A DNA stretch of 64,000 nt from Cryptomeria japonica. Lineage: Eukaryota; Streptophyta; Pinopsida; Cupressales; Cupressaceae. A program made the translations under genes and the position numbers. Below, in pieces: positions 47,023 through 59,459 of the stretch. Each line of letters starts with the position of its first letter. Positions within the stretch are counted from its first letter, which is position 1. The DNA lies in the NCBI RefSeq assembly GCF_030272615.1, contig NC_081414.1, positions 914,013,648 through 914,077,647 of the forward strand. The letters run 5' to 3'. Under the pieces are notes generated by a model, which did no database searches, was not told where the DNA came from, and saw nothing but the letters and a program-made list of their open reading frames with translations.

Positions 47023-49170
47023 ACATAATCTTCCAAGTCGACCAAGACAGAGATTTGAAGATAGGTCAACACTAAACATTCTGGTGGTGGGAAGGAATGA
47101 GAAGTAGACCATACCACAACACACATCATCGATCAAATCAACATGTTAAATCAATTACAAATTCCAGACCTAAAACATAACTCATATGCTATACAGATGT
47201 CGATACTCATCCTCGAATTTCGGACATAATCCGAACCCAAAATAACTCTACCCAACACAATAGAAGTAAGAATGAAACCAAGATACTCATGAATACAATT
47301 GATCAAAAACATATCCGATCAATAGAGAAATCCAGATCACCATCAATACACACAAACATAATATGAACTATAACACATATTTCAGAGTACCAAAGATTCC
47401 AAGAACACATCTTCTGAATCAACAACACCAAAACCAAGTGTTGACATGAAGGACAACTATCATATTGACTTCAATGACAACCAATCATAATCATCAACAT
47501 CACATTTGCAACAATCTCCCCCTTTTTCATTGATGGCAACATCCATCAACAACAAACACATAATTCTCTTTGCATATCACTGCATATCTCCGCATCTTCT
47601 CCCCCTTTGACAATATTGACAAAGGTAGGTATAACTCCCCCTATGAAACTCACTCTTTCTCTCCCTAAGAGGAAGCACCCAAGAATTAGTCTAGATAAGA
47701 ATATGCAAATAGTTTACTAGACCAATGCACAACCAAATGTACATTAGTTCAAATTAGGAAGGGGTAATACCCCTAAATTTTGGTGGAGATACTCAAAAGT
47801 ATCCTTACACGATGCGTTTGTGAATATATTTACAATTTTCTCTTTTGTAGGTACATACTCAAGCTTCACTTCATTATCCAACACCTTTCTCTCAAGAAGT
47901 GATACTGAATAGATATATGCTTTGTTCTGGAATGTTGTACTAAATAGTTGGAAATGTTTATTGTGCTAGTGTTATCACACATAATTGAGATGGGTTTATT
48001 GAATATTATACCAATATCCTTCAATGTTTTCTTCATCCATAGAATCTATGTGCAACATGAAGATGTTGCAATATATTCTGCTTCAGCTGTAGATAAATAG
48101 ACATAATACTGCTTCTTACTTGACCAAGAAACAAACCAAGACCCAAGAAAGAATGATCCACCAATTGTTCTTTTTCTTTGATTGACACTTCTAGCCCAAT
48201 CTGCATTAGTATAAGCTGTCAAAGTGAAATCTGAATTTTTTGGATACCACAAACCAAACTCTTCTATTCCTTTTAAATATTTGAAAATTCTTTTTACTGC
48301 TGCACCATGTGATTCTTTTGGTTCTTGCTGAAATTTAGCTATGAAACAAACTACATACATGATATCCAGTCTAGTAGTAGTCAAATATAACAGTCCTCTA
48401 ATCATTGATTTGTACCAACTTGCATCTTCTTTAGGAGACTCATCATCATTTGTCAACTTGCATCTTGTGGTCATAGGTGTACACATTGATTTGGAGTTCT
48501 CTAACCCAAACTTCTTCAACAATTTCTTAATGCATTTAGATTGATAAATGAAAATTCTTTTGTCATTCTAGTTTACTTGCAAACCAAGAAAGAAATTTAA
48601 CTCACCAATCATGGACATCTCAAATTCCTTTTGCATCTCATTAGCAAATTCTCCACACATGCCTTTATTTCCTCCAAAATTTATGTCATCAACATAAACT
48701 ACAAAAATTAATATTTTACTTGAGTAAGTTTTGAAATATAAATTGTTGTCGATCCCTTCTAAAAACTTTGATCAATCAAATACTTATCTAGCCTTCCATA
48801 CCAAGTTGTAGGAACTTGTTTTAATCTATACATGACCTTCTTCAATCTGCAAACAATGTTCTGATCATGTTTTAGCTTAAATCCTTCCGCTTGTTCAATT
48901 TAAACTTCTTCTTTTAGTTCTTCATTAAAAAATGTTGACTTCAGATCCATCTAATAAACCTTGAAATCCTTAAAAGCTGCAAAAGCAATAAATATACTGA
49001 TTGCCTCCATATAAGAAATTGGGACATATATCTCCTCAAAGTCAATGCCTTCAACTTGAGTGCAACCTTTGAAAACCAACCTTGCCTTATTCCTCACAAC
49101 ATTTCCATCCTCATCTAGCTTATTCTAGAATACCCATTTTGTTCCAATTACATTCTTATCTACCGGTTTG
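47023..49170 (-). repeat. Tandem unit 3 of copia B, continuous with native pol
   Basis: Partial LTR, PPT, RNase H (48522-48046) and RT. Unlike units 1 and 2, its upstream end continues without a junction into the native RT start and integrase (49170-50334), so it marks the original right end of the duplication. Confidence 0.85.
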
Positions 49171-50334
49171 TGAACTAGTTCCCATGTTCGATTCTTCTCA
49201 ATCTGATCCAACTCCTCTTTCATTGCCTTTATCAAATTTTGATCATTACAAGATTCTTCTATTGATTTTGGTTCTATCTCAAACAATACTTAAACATAAC
49301 ATAATTTGTTCTTGAGTTTATTTGCTTCTTGTGATGATTCTTTTATTTTTATATCCAATAATATGATCCACTCAGTTATTCTTCTGAACATATCTCGAGG
49401 TTTTAGATGTAGATGCTGAAGCTTCCTGAATTTCCTTTTCTTCTTCACTGGTTTTCTATTCCCGTTTTTGTTAGCTAGTTCATCAGACTCATATCTTGTC
49501 AACTTGTTGGACTCTTTAGCAATGTCTTTATCAACCTTCACATTTTCACTTTGAATAATCTTGTTCATACTTTTGTTGTAACACTAGTATGCCACGCTCC
49601 TTGTGGAGTATCTTAGGAATATTCCTTCATCTACTCTATTGTCAAATTTTCCAAGATTATCCTCACCTCTCCATATATAATACTTTCTTCCAAATACCTT
49701 GAAATATTCCATTGTCGAAGTTCTACCATGCCATAGTTCATACAATGTCTTTCCATGTCTTTTCTGATAAAGAATAATGTTAAGAGTGTAAATTGTTGTG
49801 TCAATTGCTTCTCTCTAGTAGACTTTTGGTACTTTTTCTTCTTTGATCATTGTTTTGCTTGCCTCTTGTATAGTTTGATTCATCATTTCCACTACATCAT
49901 TCTATTGTGGTGTCTTAGGACCAAACAATTGTCTTCTAATACCATATTTCTCACAAAAGTTGTTAAACTCATCAAAAGTAAATTCTCCTCCTCTGTAAGA
50001 CCTCAAACACTTAATCTCTCTATCAACTTCATTTTCAACTCTAGACTTGAATATCTTGAATTTATTTTTAAAATGCAACTTATGAAATTCTAGATTAATC
50101 ATCAATCAACAACATGAAATATTTCTCACCTTGTATAATCCTTGTTCTAGTAGGACCGCATAGGTCTGTGTGCACTAAGTCCAACAATCTAGTGGATGAT
50201 TGTTCCTTTCCTCTGTATGTTCCTTTCGTATTATTTTCAACTTGACATTCTCTACAAATATTGTTATCTAACTTGGTCAGGCTTGATAAATCTCTCACTG
50301 CACTTGATGAACTAATCTTCACCAAATTATCAAA
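49171..50334 (-). pseudogene. Copia B integrase and RT N-terminal region
   Basis: Read from 50334: FDNLVKISSSS, the zinc-binding Cys pair in CRECQ, the catalytic-core start [11 protein letters not shown] and LIDD (50325-50095), then LRSYRGGEFTFDEFNNFC and the expected TPQ(Q)NG region (50105-49902). A charged linker (49568-49290) leads into the RT. Stops and frame breaks are frequent. The upstream end is cut by copia C at 50340. Confidence 0.88.
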
Positions 50335-50339
50335 TTTGA

Positions 50340-51859
50340 TGTTGGCATTACAGTAAGAAAGATTGTTGGCATTTCAATATCAAGAGATTGTTGATATTCA
50401 GTAAGGATATTGAGAAGGTTGTTGAAGATTATTGATATAACTATAGAGGGATGATAACTATCTTTATAATATTATTTTGTCATTGATGTCAAGAGATTGA
50501 TTATTTGATTCAGTATGATGTTGCCATATCTTGAGAAGATTGATTTGAAGAGAATTAAGATGTCGGTAAAAGACACATAAAGAATGTGATGAATAAGAGG
50601 AGAAATAAGTTATTCAATGGGCAACTATTACCGAGTTAGACAATTATGAGATCATGATGTTTAGATTGTTTTGATATCCTACATATGTTGTTGATTGTAA
50701 GGTTAATACTATACTATGTCACCGAGCAAAGAACCTAGTCGGTAAACCCTAAGGTTATTGATATCGGTTAAAGAAGGCAGAATGTCTATCGAGTAAAGTT
50801 TAGTATTTACCGAGTTGCAACCGAGTTATGATAAGTGTGCATTGGATGGATAAAAGCATTATTTAATGAAGGACAATGATTAGCTGGATATGTATAAATG
50901 ATTGGTATGTCATGCATGAAGATTGTTAAAGATCTATGGCAAAGGAAATTCGACAGGAAGATCTACAATGCAGATTGAACCACATTAATCTTGTGCAAGT
51001 TCCAAGAAAGGACTGCAAGTCCTGAGGAAAGGTAAAACATTTTTAGATCAAAAGGATACATTGAACCTAGTCAAGTTTGAAGATCTGATGGCTAAGATTG
51101 ATCATGGGAAATGTGATCAAGGAGATTAAGCAGTTAGCAATTGTTTATAAATAAGGAATTGCTGATAAACAATGTATGCGGGCAAGTGTATGTATAGGGG
51201 ATGCTACATAGTGATTACCGAGCACAAAAGCTTGAAGACCTATTTGAATAACATAGTAGAGAGCCTAGCAAAGGGACAAGATAAGTCTTATGACTAGATT
51301 GTTTTGAGCAAATAAGAATTTGCTTTAGCATTTTAGATGTGAAGTTGCAGATATATTTTATTACTGTTATTTTGTAAGTGACAGGAAATCTCTTAACTGA
51401 GTGAACTTAATAGTCTTATATGTAAACCCTCTAGCAAGGTAACATTCTAAATGAGTGTTTGAAACCTTTTAACAAGGTCACTTCTAACAAAGTGAAGATT
51501 CTAACAGATCTGAGGGAAAGCCCTTAATCGGTTCACATCTAGCAATGTGTTTGTAATTTTTAACAGGATTTGCTCTTAACCGAGCATACTCTAGAAGAGT
51601 ATATTTTTTAGTGGGTCTGAAATCCCACAGTGGTTTTTCCCTATTTGGGTTTCCACGTTAAATATGGTGTTATGAGTGTTATGATAATTATGTGTTTATG
51701 AGTTTGCATGTTTAGCAGTTTTGGTTATATTGCTGAAGTATAAGTTACCGAGGTTGAATCTGTTGATTTTATAGAAGTTTAAGTTTGTATGATTCACCCC
51801 CCCCTCTCATCTTGTTAGCTATTGGCAACTGTACTTTACATTAAGTATTAGAACTATCA
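50340..51859 (+). repeat. 5' LTR of copia C
   Basis: 1520 bp, TGTTGGCATTACAG...AGAACTATCA. A TATA-like TTTATAAATA lies at about 51143-51152 and a CACCCCCCCCTCTCATC-type motif near 51796. It pairs with 57829-59325. Confidence 0.92.
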
Positions 51860-51860
51860 A

Positions 51861-51873
51861 TTGGTATCAGAGC
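51861..51873 (+). other. Primer binding site of copia C
   Basis: TTGGTATCAGAGC, one base after the 5' LTR: a perfect match to the usual initiator Met tRNA primer site of plant copia elements. Confidence 0.93.
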
Positions 51874-51924
51874 ATTGGACTCCGAAAGAAAAAGTTTAAA
51901 GGTACTTGAGGCAAAGATCCAAAG

Positions 51925-54222
51925 ATGTATAAAAAGGATGCACCAAAGTTGAACAAGTCAAGTTTCCCCACATGGCAGAAAAGGATGAAGTTGCATTTAT
52001 CAGGAATTGGAGAATATGCAACATATTATTTGGAGAATGATTACATTGCACCGAACACCAACCCTATGACCTTGGAAGAGATAAAGGCAAAGCAAGAACA
52101 TATTCAAGCTATGATTGAAATTACATCAGCATTGACCGACTTAGAGTTTAATGATCTAGAAGGTTGTAATGATGCAAAAGAAATGTGGACTAAGCTCATA
52201 TCTATGTATGGAGGTGATGAACATGTTCAAAGAGCAGAAGTAGATAGTCTAAGAGGACAACTTGAATCCATGAGAATGTATGAAGGTGAGAACATAACCC
52301 AATATAGTACAAGACTAAAGGAGATTGTCAATCAAATTAAAGGAGTAGGTGGAACTATTGAAGAAAAGGATATAACAAGTAAGTTGTTGAGAACCCTTCT
52401 ACCATCCTATGCTATTTGAGTCTCTGCAATCAATGAATTGAGGTATATACCTAACATGCCAGTTTCTTTAGATGCTACTATTGGTAAGCTACATGCATTT
52501 GAGTTAAGTAATTTTGATAACAGTGGGTCTTCGGTAAATAAAGTTGAATCTGCATTCAGTTCTTTTCATATTAGTGAATCTGATGATTACAATGATAGAA
52601 TGAGTAAGTACTCTGAAGGGAATCACAGTGGAGCAAGTGAAAGATTTCATAAGAACATGGAAGAAGTGCACAAACTGTATGAGGAAATCAAGAAGCAAGA
52701 AGAGTTTGAAGCATTATTAGCCAAAAGGTTACCGAGAGGAAAAGGTAAGTGTAAAGCGGAAAAATCGAACCCTAGTCGTTCTCCCCTCCCCAACTCCAAG
52801 GAGAGAGAAGGGAGAGTCACTAGGGTTGATGGTTTTCACTTAGGAAGGACTTTACATTCAAAAGAGGGGTTGAAACCCACAAGATCCAATCCCACGCAAT
52901 GCAAGATTGGATTCTAAATGAGTTTCAAGGGGTAAGACATCAAGGATACCCTCCTTTGTAAAGAAATGTAGATAGAAAGATTGAACTAGGAATGCATGTA
53001 AAGTAGGAAAGATTCGCTTATAAATAGAGATAGGGATATGGGATGAAGCTGCGGACCTGGAATTAGCAGTAAAATGTCGAGACGGTGCTGTTTTGCAAAT
53101 TTGAGCAAAAGTTGACAGGACAATGGCACCCGGCGTGCACACGGTCCTCCGAAAAATCCGCGAAACGAAGGTGGATCTATTCGTCTCTGCACAAGGATTC
53201 CAGATCTTCAATTACAGCTGCGTACCTGCAACCTACACACAGAAAAGAGAGGACGATTGGGGGGTTAGGGATGAGGGGTTTGCCTTTAGGTCAAACCCCA
53301 GTTTTGGAATTAACCAAGAAATGAGAATGCTGTAAATGTAAATGTTTGTAATGTAAACAAGTACTGATACCTTATTGTAAGAATGTTTGTATTCTTACAT
53401 GCGAAGGTGTAATGTATGTAGTATGTTGTATGTTGTATGTGATCTCCTCTTCAATGGTTGAATCCTTGTCTTGAATGCAACACTTAGCCTTGAATGGAGA
53501 CTTAGAATGCTCAATTGCTTGAAGGAATGCTTGAATGCTTGAATGCTTGAATGTTTGAATATCGTTTCCGCCTTTTGTACACATATGTCTTTTTTTTTCA
53601 AAATGGGAGAGAAAATGTAGTTTATATACTTGTCAATTAGGGCTGATAGACTGATTTTTCCAACCTTAGGCCGACCAGGAAAGGTTATTTTCCAATTTGC
53701 AAACTTAAAGACCCGAGGCCCCAAAAGAGATCAGGCCCAAAATAGGGCCAGGGACCAGGGCACTGGGCGCCATGGTCTTGGGGGACCGGGGCGCTGGGCG
53801 CCATGGTCCCACCTCCAGGGACAGCAGGGTGCAAGGAGGATCAGGCTAGGGTGCTGGAAAATGCAGTTTTTGATGTCATGGACAAGTTTCGAGGTCTCCA
53901 TTCAGGTTCAGTGTTGCACCGCCATCGTGAAGACCCAAATGCGGTTGAAATTGCAAGTGTCACAATTTTAGGACGCTACAGTAAGTATAAAGGAAAGCTA
54001 CCTTTAAAATGTTTCAATTGTGATAAGATAGGACATATGGCTTCTAACTGACCTGACAAAGAATCTAGTGAAAAGAGAGAATACCGAGATAACAGGCAGA
54101 AAGACAACCAATATAGAGGACACCAAGACTTCAGAAGGAGAGATAGAAAGACATGTCTAGTAGCTGATGAGGAATCCAACAATGACAAATCTGATGAAAC
54201 TAATACCGAGGAAGTTGTTTAT
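51925..54222 (+). pseudogene. Copia C gag (interrupted by a solo LTR)
   Basis: Starts MYKKDAPKLNKSSFPTWQKR. It has the UBN2-type gag pattern: WTKLISMYGGDEHVQRAEVD, LRGQLESMRMYEGENITQYS, then LKEIVNQIKGVGG. A TGA at 52417-52419 follows SYAI. The frame continues to 52744 (PRGKGK), is broken by a solo LTR at 52750-53980, and resumes with KYKGKLPLKCFNC and the CCHC knuckle CFNCDKIGHMAS, where the last Cys-containing codon region has a TGA (54049-54051). The insert plus duplication is 1236 bp, a multiple of three, so the frame is unchanged across it. It then runs without a break into pol. Confidence 0.9.
52750..53980 (-). mobile_element. Solo LTR (gypsy-like) inside copia C gag
   Basis: Bounded by a perfect 5-bp duplication GTAAG (52745-52749, 53981-53985). 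The ends read TGTAAAGCGG...GGACGCTACA. On the minus strand it starts TGTAGCGTCC and ends in ...ACA, the orientation that resembles the gypsy LTR start at 14688. Inside are two copies of GGGCGCCATGGTC (53765-53810), GTATGTTGTATGTTGTATGT (53419-53440) and GAATGCTTGAATGCTTGAAT (53528-53555). There is no internal domain, as expected after LTR-LTR recombination. Confidence 0.9.
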
Positions 54223-57200
54223 GTGGCTATTAAAGATGGATCTGATGAAGAAAGGTATGAAGAAAAAACCCTAATATCTCACATAAATAATAATGATTCT
54301 TGGATCATAGATAGTGGATGCTCACATCATATGACAGGTGATAAACACAAGTTTGTTAAATTAGAGGACTATGATGGAGGCTATGTAAGATTTGGTAATG
54401 ATGCACCATGTCCGATGAAAGGTAAAGGATCTATAACACTTCTTGACAATGCTAAATGTGATGATGTATACTGGGTTGAAGGATTGAAATACAATTTGTT
54501 GAGTGTAGCACAACTAAAAAATATAGGATACCGAATAGAATTTCAGAAAGAAATTGTCAAAGTTCATGACAAGCATGGAAAGTTAGCTGCTACCGAGACA
54601 CAAACAAAAGGTAATACATTTCATCTTGACTTAACTCGTAACAAGTGTCTTTATGCAAAGATAGATGATACCTGGTTATGGCATAAAAGGTTTTGTCATG
54701 TAAATTTTGATAATTTGATCAAAATAAGTAAGAAGCACCAAGTGAGAGGTCTATCAAGTCTTGAAAAACCTGAGAATGCTATGTGTCGAGGATGCCAAAT
54801 GGGTAAGATGACAAGATCAAGCTTTACAAGTAAGTCCTACACTTCTAAAGGAAAATTAGATCTAGTACATACTGATCTTTGTGGTCCTATGAAAGTTCAA
54901 AGTTATTATGGTGATAAATATTTCATATTATTTATGGATGATTACTCAAGGATGATGTCAGTCATGTTTATAAAAGAAAAATCAGAATCTTTTCAAATGT
55001 TCAAATGGTACAAGGCAAGAGTTGAAAATGAAACAGGAAGACAACTGAAATGTCTTAGATCTGAAAGAGGAGGAGAATTCACTTATGATGAATTTAACTT
55101 ATTCTGCAATGATCATTGTATAAAGAGGCAAGTATCTACACTGAGAACACCTCAACAAAATGGGATAGCTGAGAGAAGAAACAGATCAATTGTGGATTGT
55201 GCAAGAACCCTCATGATAGAAAAGAGGGTACCTCAAACATTTTGGAGAGAAGCAATCAACACTGCAGTTTACACCCTGAACCAAGTTCAATTGAAGAAAG
55301 GAACTATGAAGACACCATATGAGATCTGGTATGACAAGAAACCTAATGTAAGTTATTTCAAAATCTTTGGAAGTAGATGCTATGTTCACAAAGTTGATAG
55401 AAATGGAAAATTTGATCAGAAAAGTGAAGAAGGAACATTTCTTGGTTATTCTTCTAGAAATAAAGCATTTAAATGTCTGATCAAATCATCTAACAAAATA
55501 GTAGAAAGTGCAAATGTGAAAATTGATGAATTTGCAGAAAGAAATGATGAAGGAAATTCCAAGGAACTAGAAGATTATGATGAATTCGTTTATGTTCAAC
55601 TAAGAAGTCCTACCAAGAAAGTTGCTGAAGAAAATGAAGATAATGTCCAGTTACCGAGTGATGAAGAAGATCATACAGAACCTACCGAGCCTATATTAGC
55701 CAAGGATGTCAGAAGACATCATGCATCAAGTCAAATTATAGGAGATAAGGATGATCCAGTGATGATAAGGAACAAACTAAGACAGAACACATGTCTAATA
55801 TCTGAATTTGAACCGAGAATAGTGAAAGAGGCATTTAATAGTGAAGATTGGGTAAATGCTATGATAGAAGAGATTGATCAAATCAAGAAAAATGACACAT
55901 GGACACTGATCCCAAGACCTAAGGACAAAAATGTAATCGGTACTAAGTGGATTTTCAGAAACAAGCTAAATGAGAAAGGTGAAGTCATTCGCAACAAAGA
56001 AAGACTAGTTTGCAGAGGTTATTCCCAAGAAGAAGGAATAGATTATGGTGAGACTTTTGCACCTGTGGCTAGACTTGAGGGAGTAAGAACATTGTTGGCA
56101 TATGCTGCTTTCAAAAATTTCAAGGTATATCAAATGGATGTTAAATCTACATTTTTGAATGGTATACTAGAAGAAGAAGTTTTCATTGAACAACCTGAAG
56201 GATTTGTTGAAGACAAAAGTAAAGATCAGGTATGCAAACTGAACAAAGCTTTATATGGTCTGAAACAAGCACCTAGAGAATGGTATGAAAGATTGCACTC
56301 TTATTTAATCAAGATTAGTTTTATAAGGACAAGTGAAAACAACAACATGTACATGAAGAAAGATGAGGACAATGGAATACTGATCTCAGCCATATTTGTT
56401 GATGACATTATATTTTGTGGTAATGACTCCTTATGCAAGAACTTTGGAAATGAAAAGTGCAAAGAATTTGAGATGTCACTAATCGGAGAGATAAAGTATT
56501 TTATAGGTTTATAGATATTGAAAATGAAAGATGAGATTTTCATTACTCAATCCAAGTACATAAAGGAAATCTTGAAGAAATTTGGAATGGAGGATTCTAA
56601 ACCAATAAGTACTCCTATGACTACTAACTGTAAATTATCAAAGAATGATGAATCTGCATCTGTTGATGAGACACTTTACTGATCTATGATTGGAAAATTG
56701 CAATATGTTGTGCATAGTAAACCGGATATAGCACATGCAGTAGGTATTGTAGCAAGATTCTCTGCAGATCCCAAGGAAACACATATGACAGAAATCAAGA
56801 GAATTTTCAGATACCTGAGAGGCACTGAAGATTATGGCTTAGTATATGAAAAGGGGAATAATTTTGATTTAAAAGTTTATACTGATGTTGATTGGGCAGG
56901 CAACATAGATGACAGGAAAAGCACAAGTGGTGGACCTTTCTTTTTGGGAGAAAGACTAGTAAGTTGGCTTAGCAAGAAACAAGGATGTATCTCACAGTCA
57001 ACAACAGAAGCTAAATATGTTGCTACAGCATTGAATTGTACCAACAACTGTTGGAAGGTATAAATGAGAAAGTTACCAAACTAGTAACTATATTCTGTGA
57101 TAATACTAGTGCCATTAACATTTCAAAGAATCTAGTAATGCACTCTAAGACAAAGCATATATCTATAAAGTATCATTATCTCAGAGAAGAAGTTCAAGAG

Positions 57201-57332
57201 AAGAAATTTGTGCTGGAATATATTAGTTCAAAGGAGCAATTAGCAGATATCTTCACAAAGCAATTGCCAAGGGACACTTTTGAGTATCTCAGAAGCAAGT
57301 TAGGGGTCCTACCCCTATCTTCTACTCACTGA
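54223..57332 (+). pseudogene. Copia C pol (protease, integrase, RT, RNase H)
   Basis: Continuous with gag. Aspartic protease [14 protein letters not shown] (~54300). Pre-integrase [14 protein letters not shown], then CRGCQMGK. Integrase core with D (LVHTDLCGP), D (LFMDDYS) and E ([13 protein letters not shown]). RT with [49 protein letters not shown] and catalytic VDD at 56398-56406. RNase H with YTDVDWAGNIDDRKSTSGG, TTEAKYVATA, then CDNTSAINISKN and HSKTKHISIKYHYLRE. The 763-codon open stretch 54223-56514 ends in a TAG (FIGL, 56512). A TGA follows at 56681, and a frameshift near 57036 shifts the last 98 codons. All catalytic residues are present; only these late lesions disable it. Confidence 0.94.
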
Positions 57333-57814
57333 CTGAGTTCGGTGAAAACATCAATTCGATGAATCTACATAATATTATGTGTGGATTGATGTTGACTTAC
57401 GCACTTTAGAAGGTTTTTCTAAAGGTGTGCAGGAAAAAGTGAATAGAGATAAGTTACTCTGATCGAGACCGAGATGATACACAACAAGGCAAATCACTTC
57501 ATAGAGGAAGAAATCATGATATAGTTCTTTTAGTTTTTTGCATTGTTGTCAAAGGGGGAGAAGACTAAATGGTTGACTGAATGAAAGCCTTGAATGATGA
57601 ATAACAAAAGACTAATGATAGGGGGAGAAGATTGCAAAATCAGAGAAGACTAAATGCAAGTCAACAACTCAGTAGCCTAATGAAAAAGCGAGAAGACTTC
57701 AGAAGATTTTTAACAGCTCAATGATTATAGGAGAAGTCTAACAGCAATCTGAGTCTGAATCAATTTGAATATCTTGTTGCTATTACCATTTAATTTTTGG
57801 TTTTGCCATTAATG

Positions 57815-57828
57815 CGAAAGGGGGAGAT
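57815..57828 (+). other. Polypurine tract of copia C
   Basis: CGAAAGGGGGAGAT directly before the 3' LTR start TGTTGGTATT at 57829. Confidence 0.88.
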
Positions 57829-59325
57829 TGTTGGTATTACAGTAAGAAAGATTATTGGCATTTCAATATCAAGAGATTGTTGATATTCAGTAAGGATATT
57901 GAGAAGGTTGTTGAAGATAATTGATATAACTGAAGAAGGATGATAACTATCTTTATAACATTATTTTGTCATTGATGTCAAGAGATTGATTATCTGATTT
58001 AGTATGATGTTGCCATATCTTGAGAAGATTGATTTGAAGAGAATTAAGATGTCGGTAAAAGACACAGAAAGAATGTGATGAATAAGAGGAGAAATAAGTT
58101 ATTCAATGGGCAACTATTACCGAGTTAGACAATGATGAGATCATGATGTTTAGATTGTTTTGATATCCTACATATGTTGTTGATTGTAAGGTTAATACTA
58201 TACTATGTCACTGAGAAAAGAACCTAGTTGGTAAACCCTAAGGAACCTAGTCAGTAAATCCTAAGGTTATCAATATCGGTTAAAGAAGGCGGAATGTCTA
58301 CCGAGTTATGACAAGTGCACATTGGATGGATAAAAGTACTATTTAATGAAGGACAATGATTAGCTAGAGATGTATAAATGATTGGTATGCCGTGCATGAA
58401 GTTTGTTAAGGATCTATGGCAAAGGAAAATCAGCAGGAAGATCTACAATGCAGATTGAACCACATTAACCTTGTGCAAGTTCCAAGAAAGGACTGCAAGT
58501 CCCGAGGCAAGGTAAAACGTTTTCAAATCGAAAGGATACATTGAACCTGGTCAAGTTTGAAGATCTGATGGCTAAGATTGATCATGGGAAATGTGATCAA
58601 GGAGATTAAGTGGTTAGCAATTGTTTATAAATAAGGAATTGTTGATAAACAATGTATGCATAGGGGATGCTACATAGTGATTACCGAGCACAGAAGCTTG
58701 AAGACCTGTTTGAATAACAGAGTAGAGAGCCTAGAAAAGGGACAAGATAAGTCTTATGACTAGATTGTTTTGAGCAAATAAGAATCTGCTTTAGCATTTT
58801 AGATGTGAAGTTGCAGATATATTTTATTACTGTTATTTTGTAAGTGACAGGAAATCTCTTAACCGAGTGGACTTAACAGTCTTATATGTAAACCCCCTAG
58901 GAAGGCAACATTCTAAATGAGTGTTTGAAACCCTTTAACAAGGTCACTTCTAAAAAAGTGAAGATCCTAATAGATCTGAGGGAAATCCCTTAAACGGGTC
59001 ACATCTAGCAATGTGTTTGTAATCTTTAACATGATTTTCTCTTAATCGAGCATACTCTAGAAGAGTATATTTTTTAGTGGGTCTGAAATCCCATAGTGGT
59101 TTTTCCCTATTTGGGTTTCCACATTAAATCTGGTGTTATGAGTGTTATGATGAATATGTGTTTATGAGTTTTCATGTTTAGCAGTTTTGGTTATATTGCT
59201 GAAGTATAAGTTACCGAGGTTGAATCTGTTGATTTTATGGAAGTTTAAGTTTGTATGATTCACCCCCCCCTCTCATCTTGTTAGCTATTGGCATCTGTAC
59301 TTTACATTAAGTATCAGAACTATTA
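57829..59325 (+). repeat. 3' LTR of copia C
   Basis: 1497 bp. Relative to the 5' LTR it has a ~24-bp tandem duplication (AACCTAGTTGGTAAACCCTAAGG-like, 58220-58262, two copies) and lacks ~30 bp around the GAGTAAAGTTTAGTATTTACC segment. It ends AGAACTATTA where the 5' LTR ends ...ATCA. Confidence 0.92.
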
Positions 59326-59459
59326 GTTGATATGACACATTCTCTAGTTCCGAAGCCAACTGTCATTGATCTAAGATAATAAGCAGTGTCTTGCAAATCC
59401 TTCTAGCAAATACATGTTTCCACCAGTCCTTTTCCTTGTTGTAATAAGGGTTAGTGTAG

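Larger units (their letters stand above)
50340..59325 (+). mobile_element. Ty1/copia element C, near-complete, nested in copia B
   Basis: 5' LTR 50340-51859, PBS at 51861, gag-pol in one frame from 51925, PPT at ~57815-57828, 3' LTR 57829-59325. Flanking 5-mers are TTTGA (50335-50339) and GTTGA (59326-59330), a target duplication with one change. Removing the element rejoins copia B's pre-integrase frame. The LTRs differ by roughly 5% over the first 190 bp by eye. The coding region has four in-frame stops, one late frameshift and one solo-LTR insertion, so the copy is dead but well preserved. Confidence 0.93.
42106..59459 (-). mobile_element. Ty1/copia element B, internally triplicated and interrupted
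   Basis: A minus-strand copia relic: 3' LTR (42106-43068), three tandem RT-RNase H blocks (to ~49170), integrase (49568-50334). A nested plus-strand copia element occupies 50340-59325. The GAG-pre-integrase piece continues at 59458-59331 (INDSWL, then RMCHIN) and joins FDNLVKISSSS at 50334 when the nested element and one 5-bp duplication are removed. Its own 5' part (protease, gag, 5' LTR) is missing: sequence changes at 59460 to an unrelated element. Confidence 0.85.
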
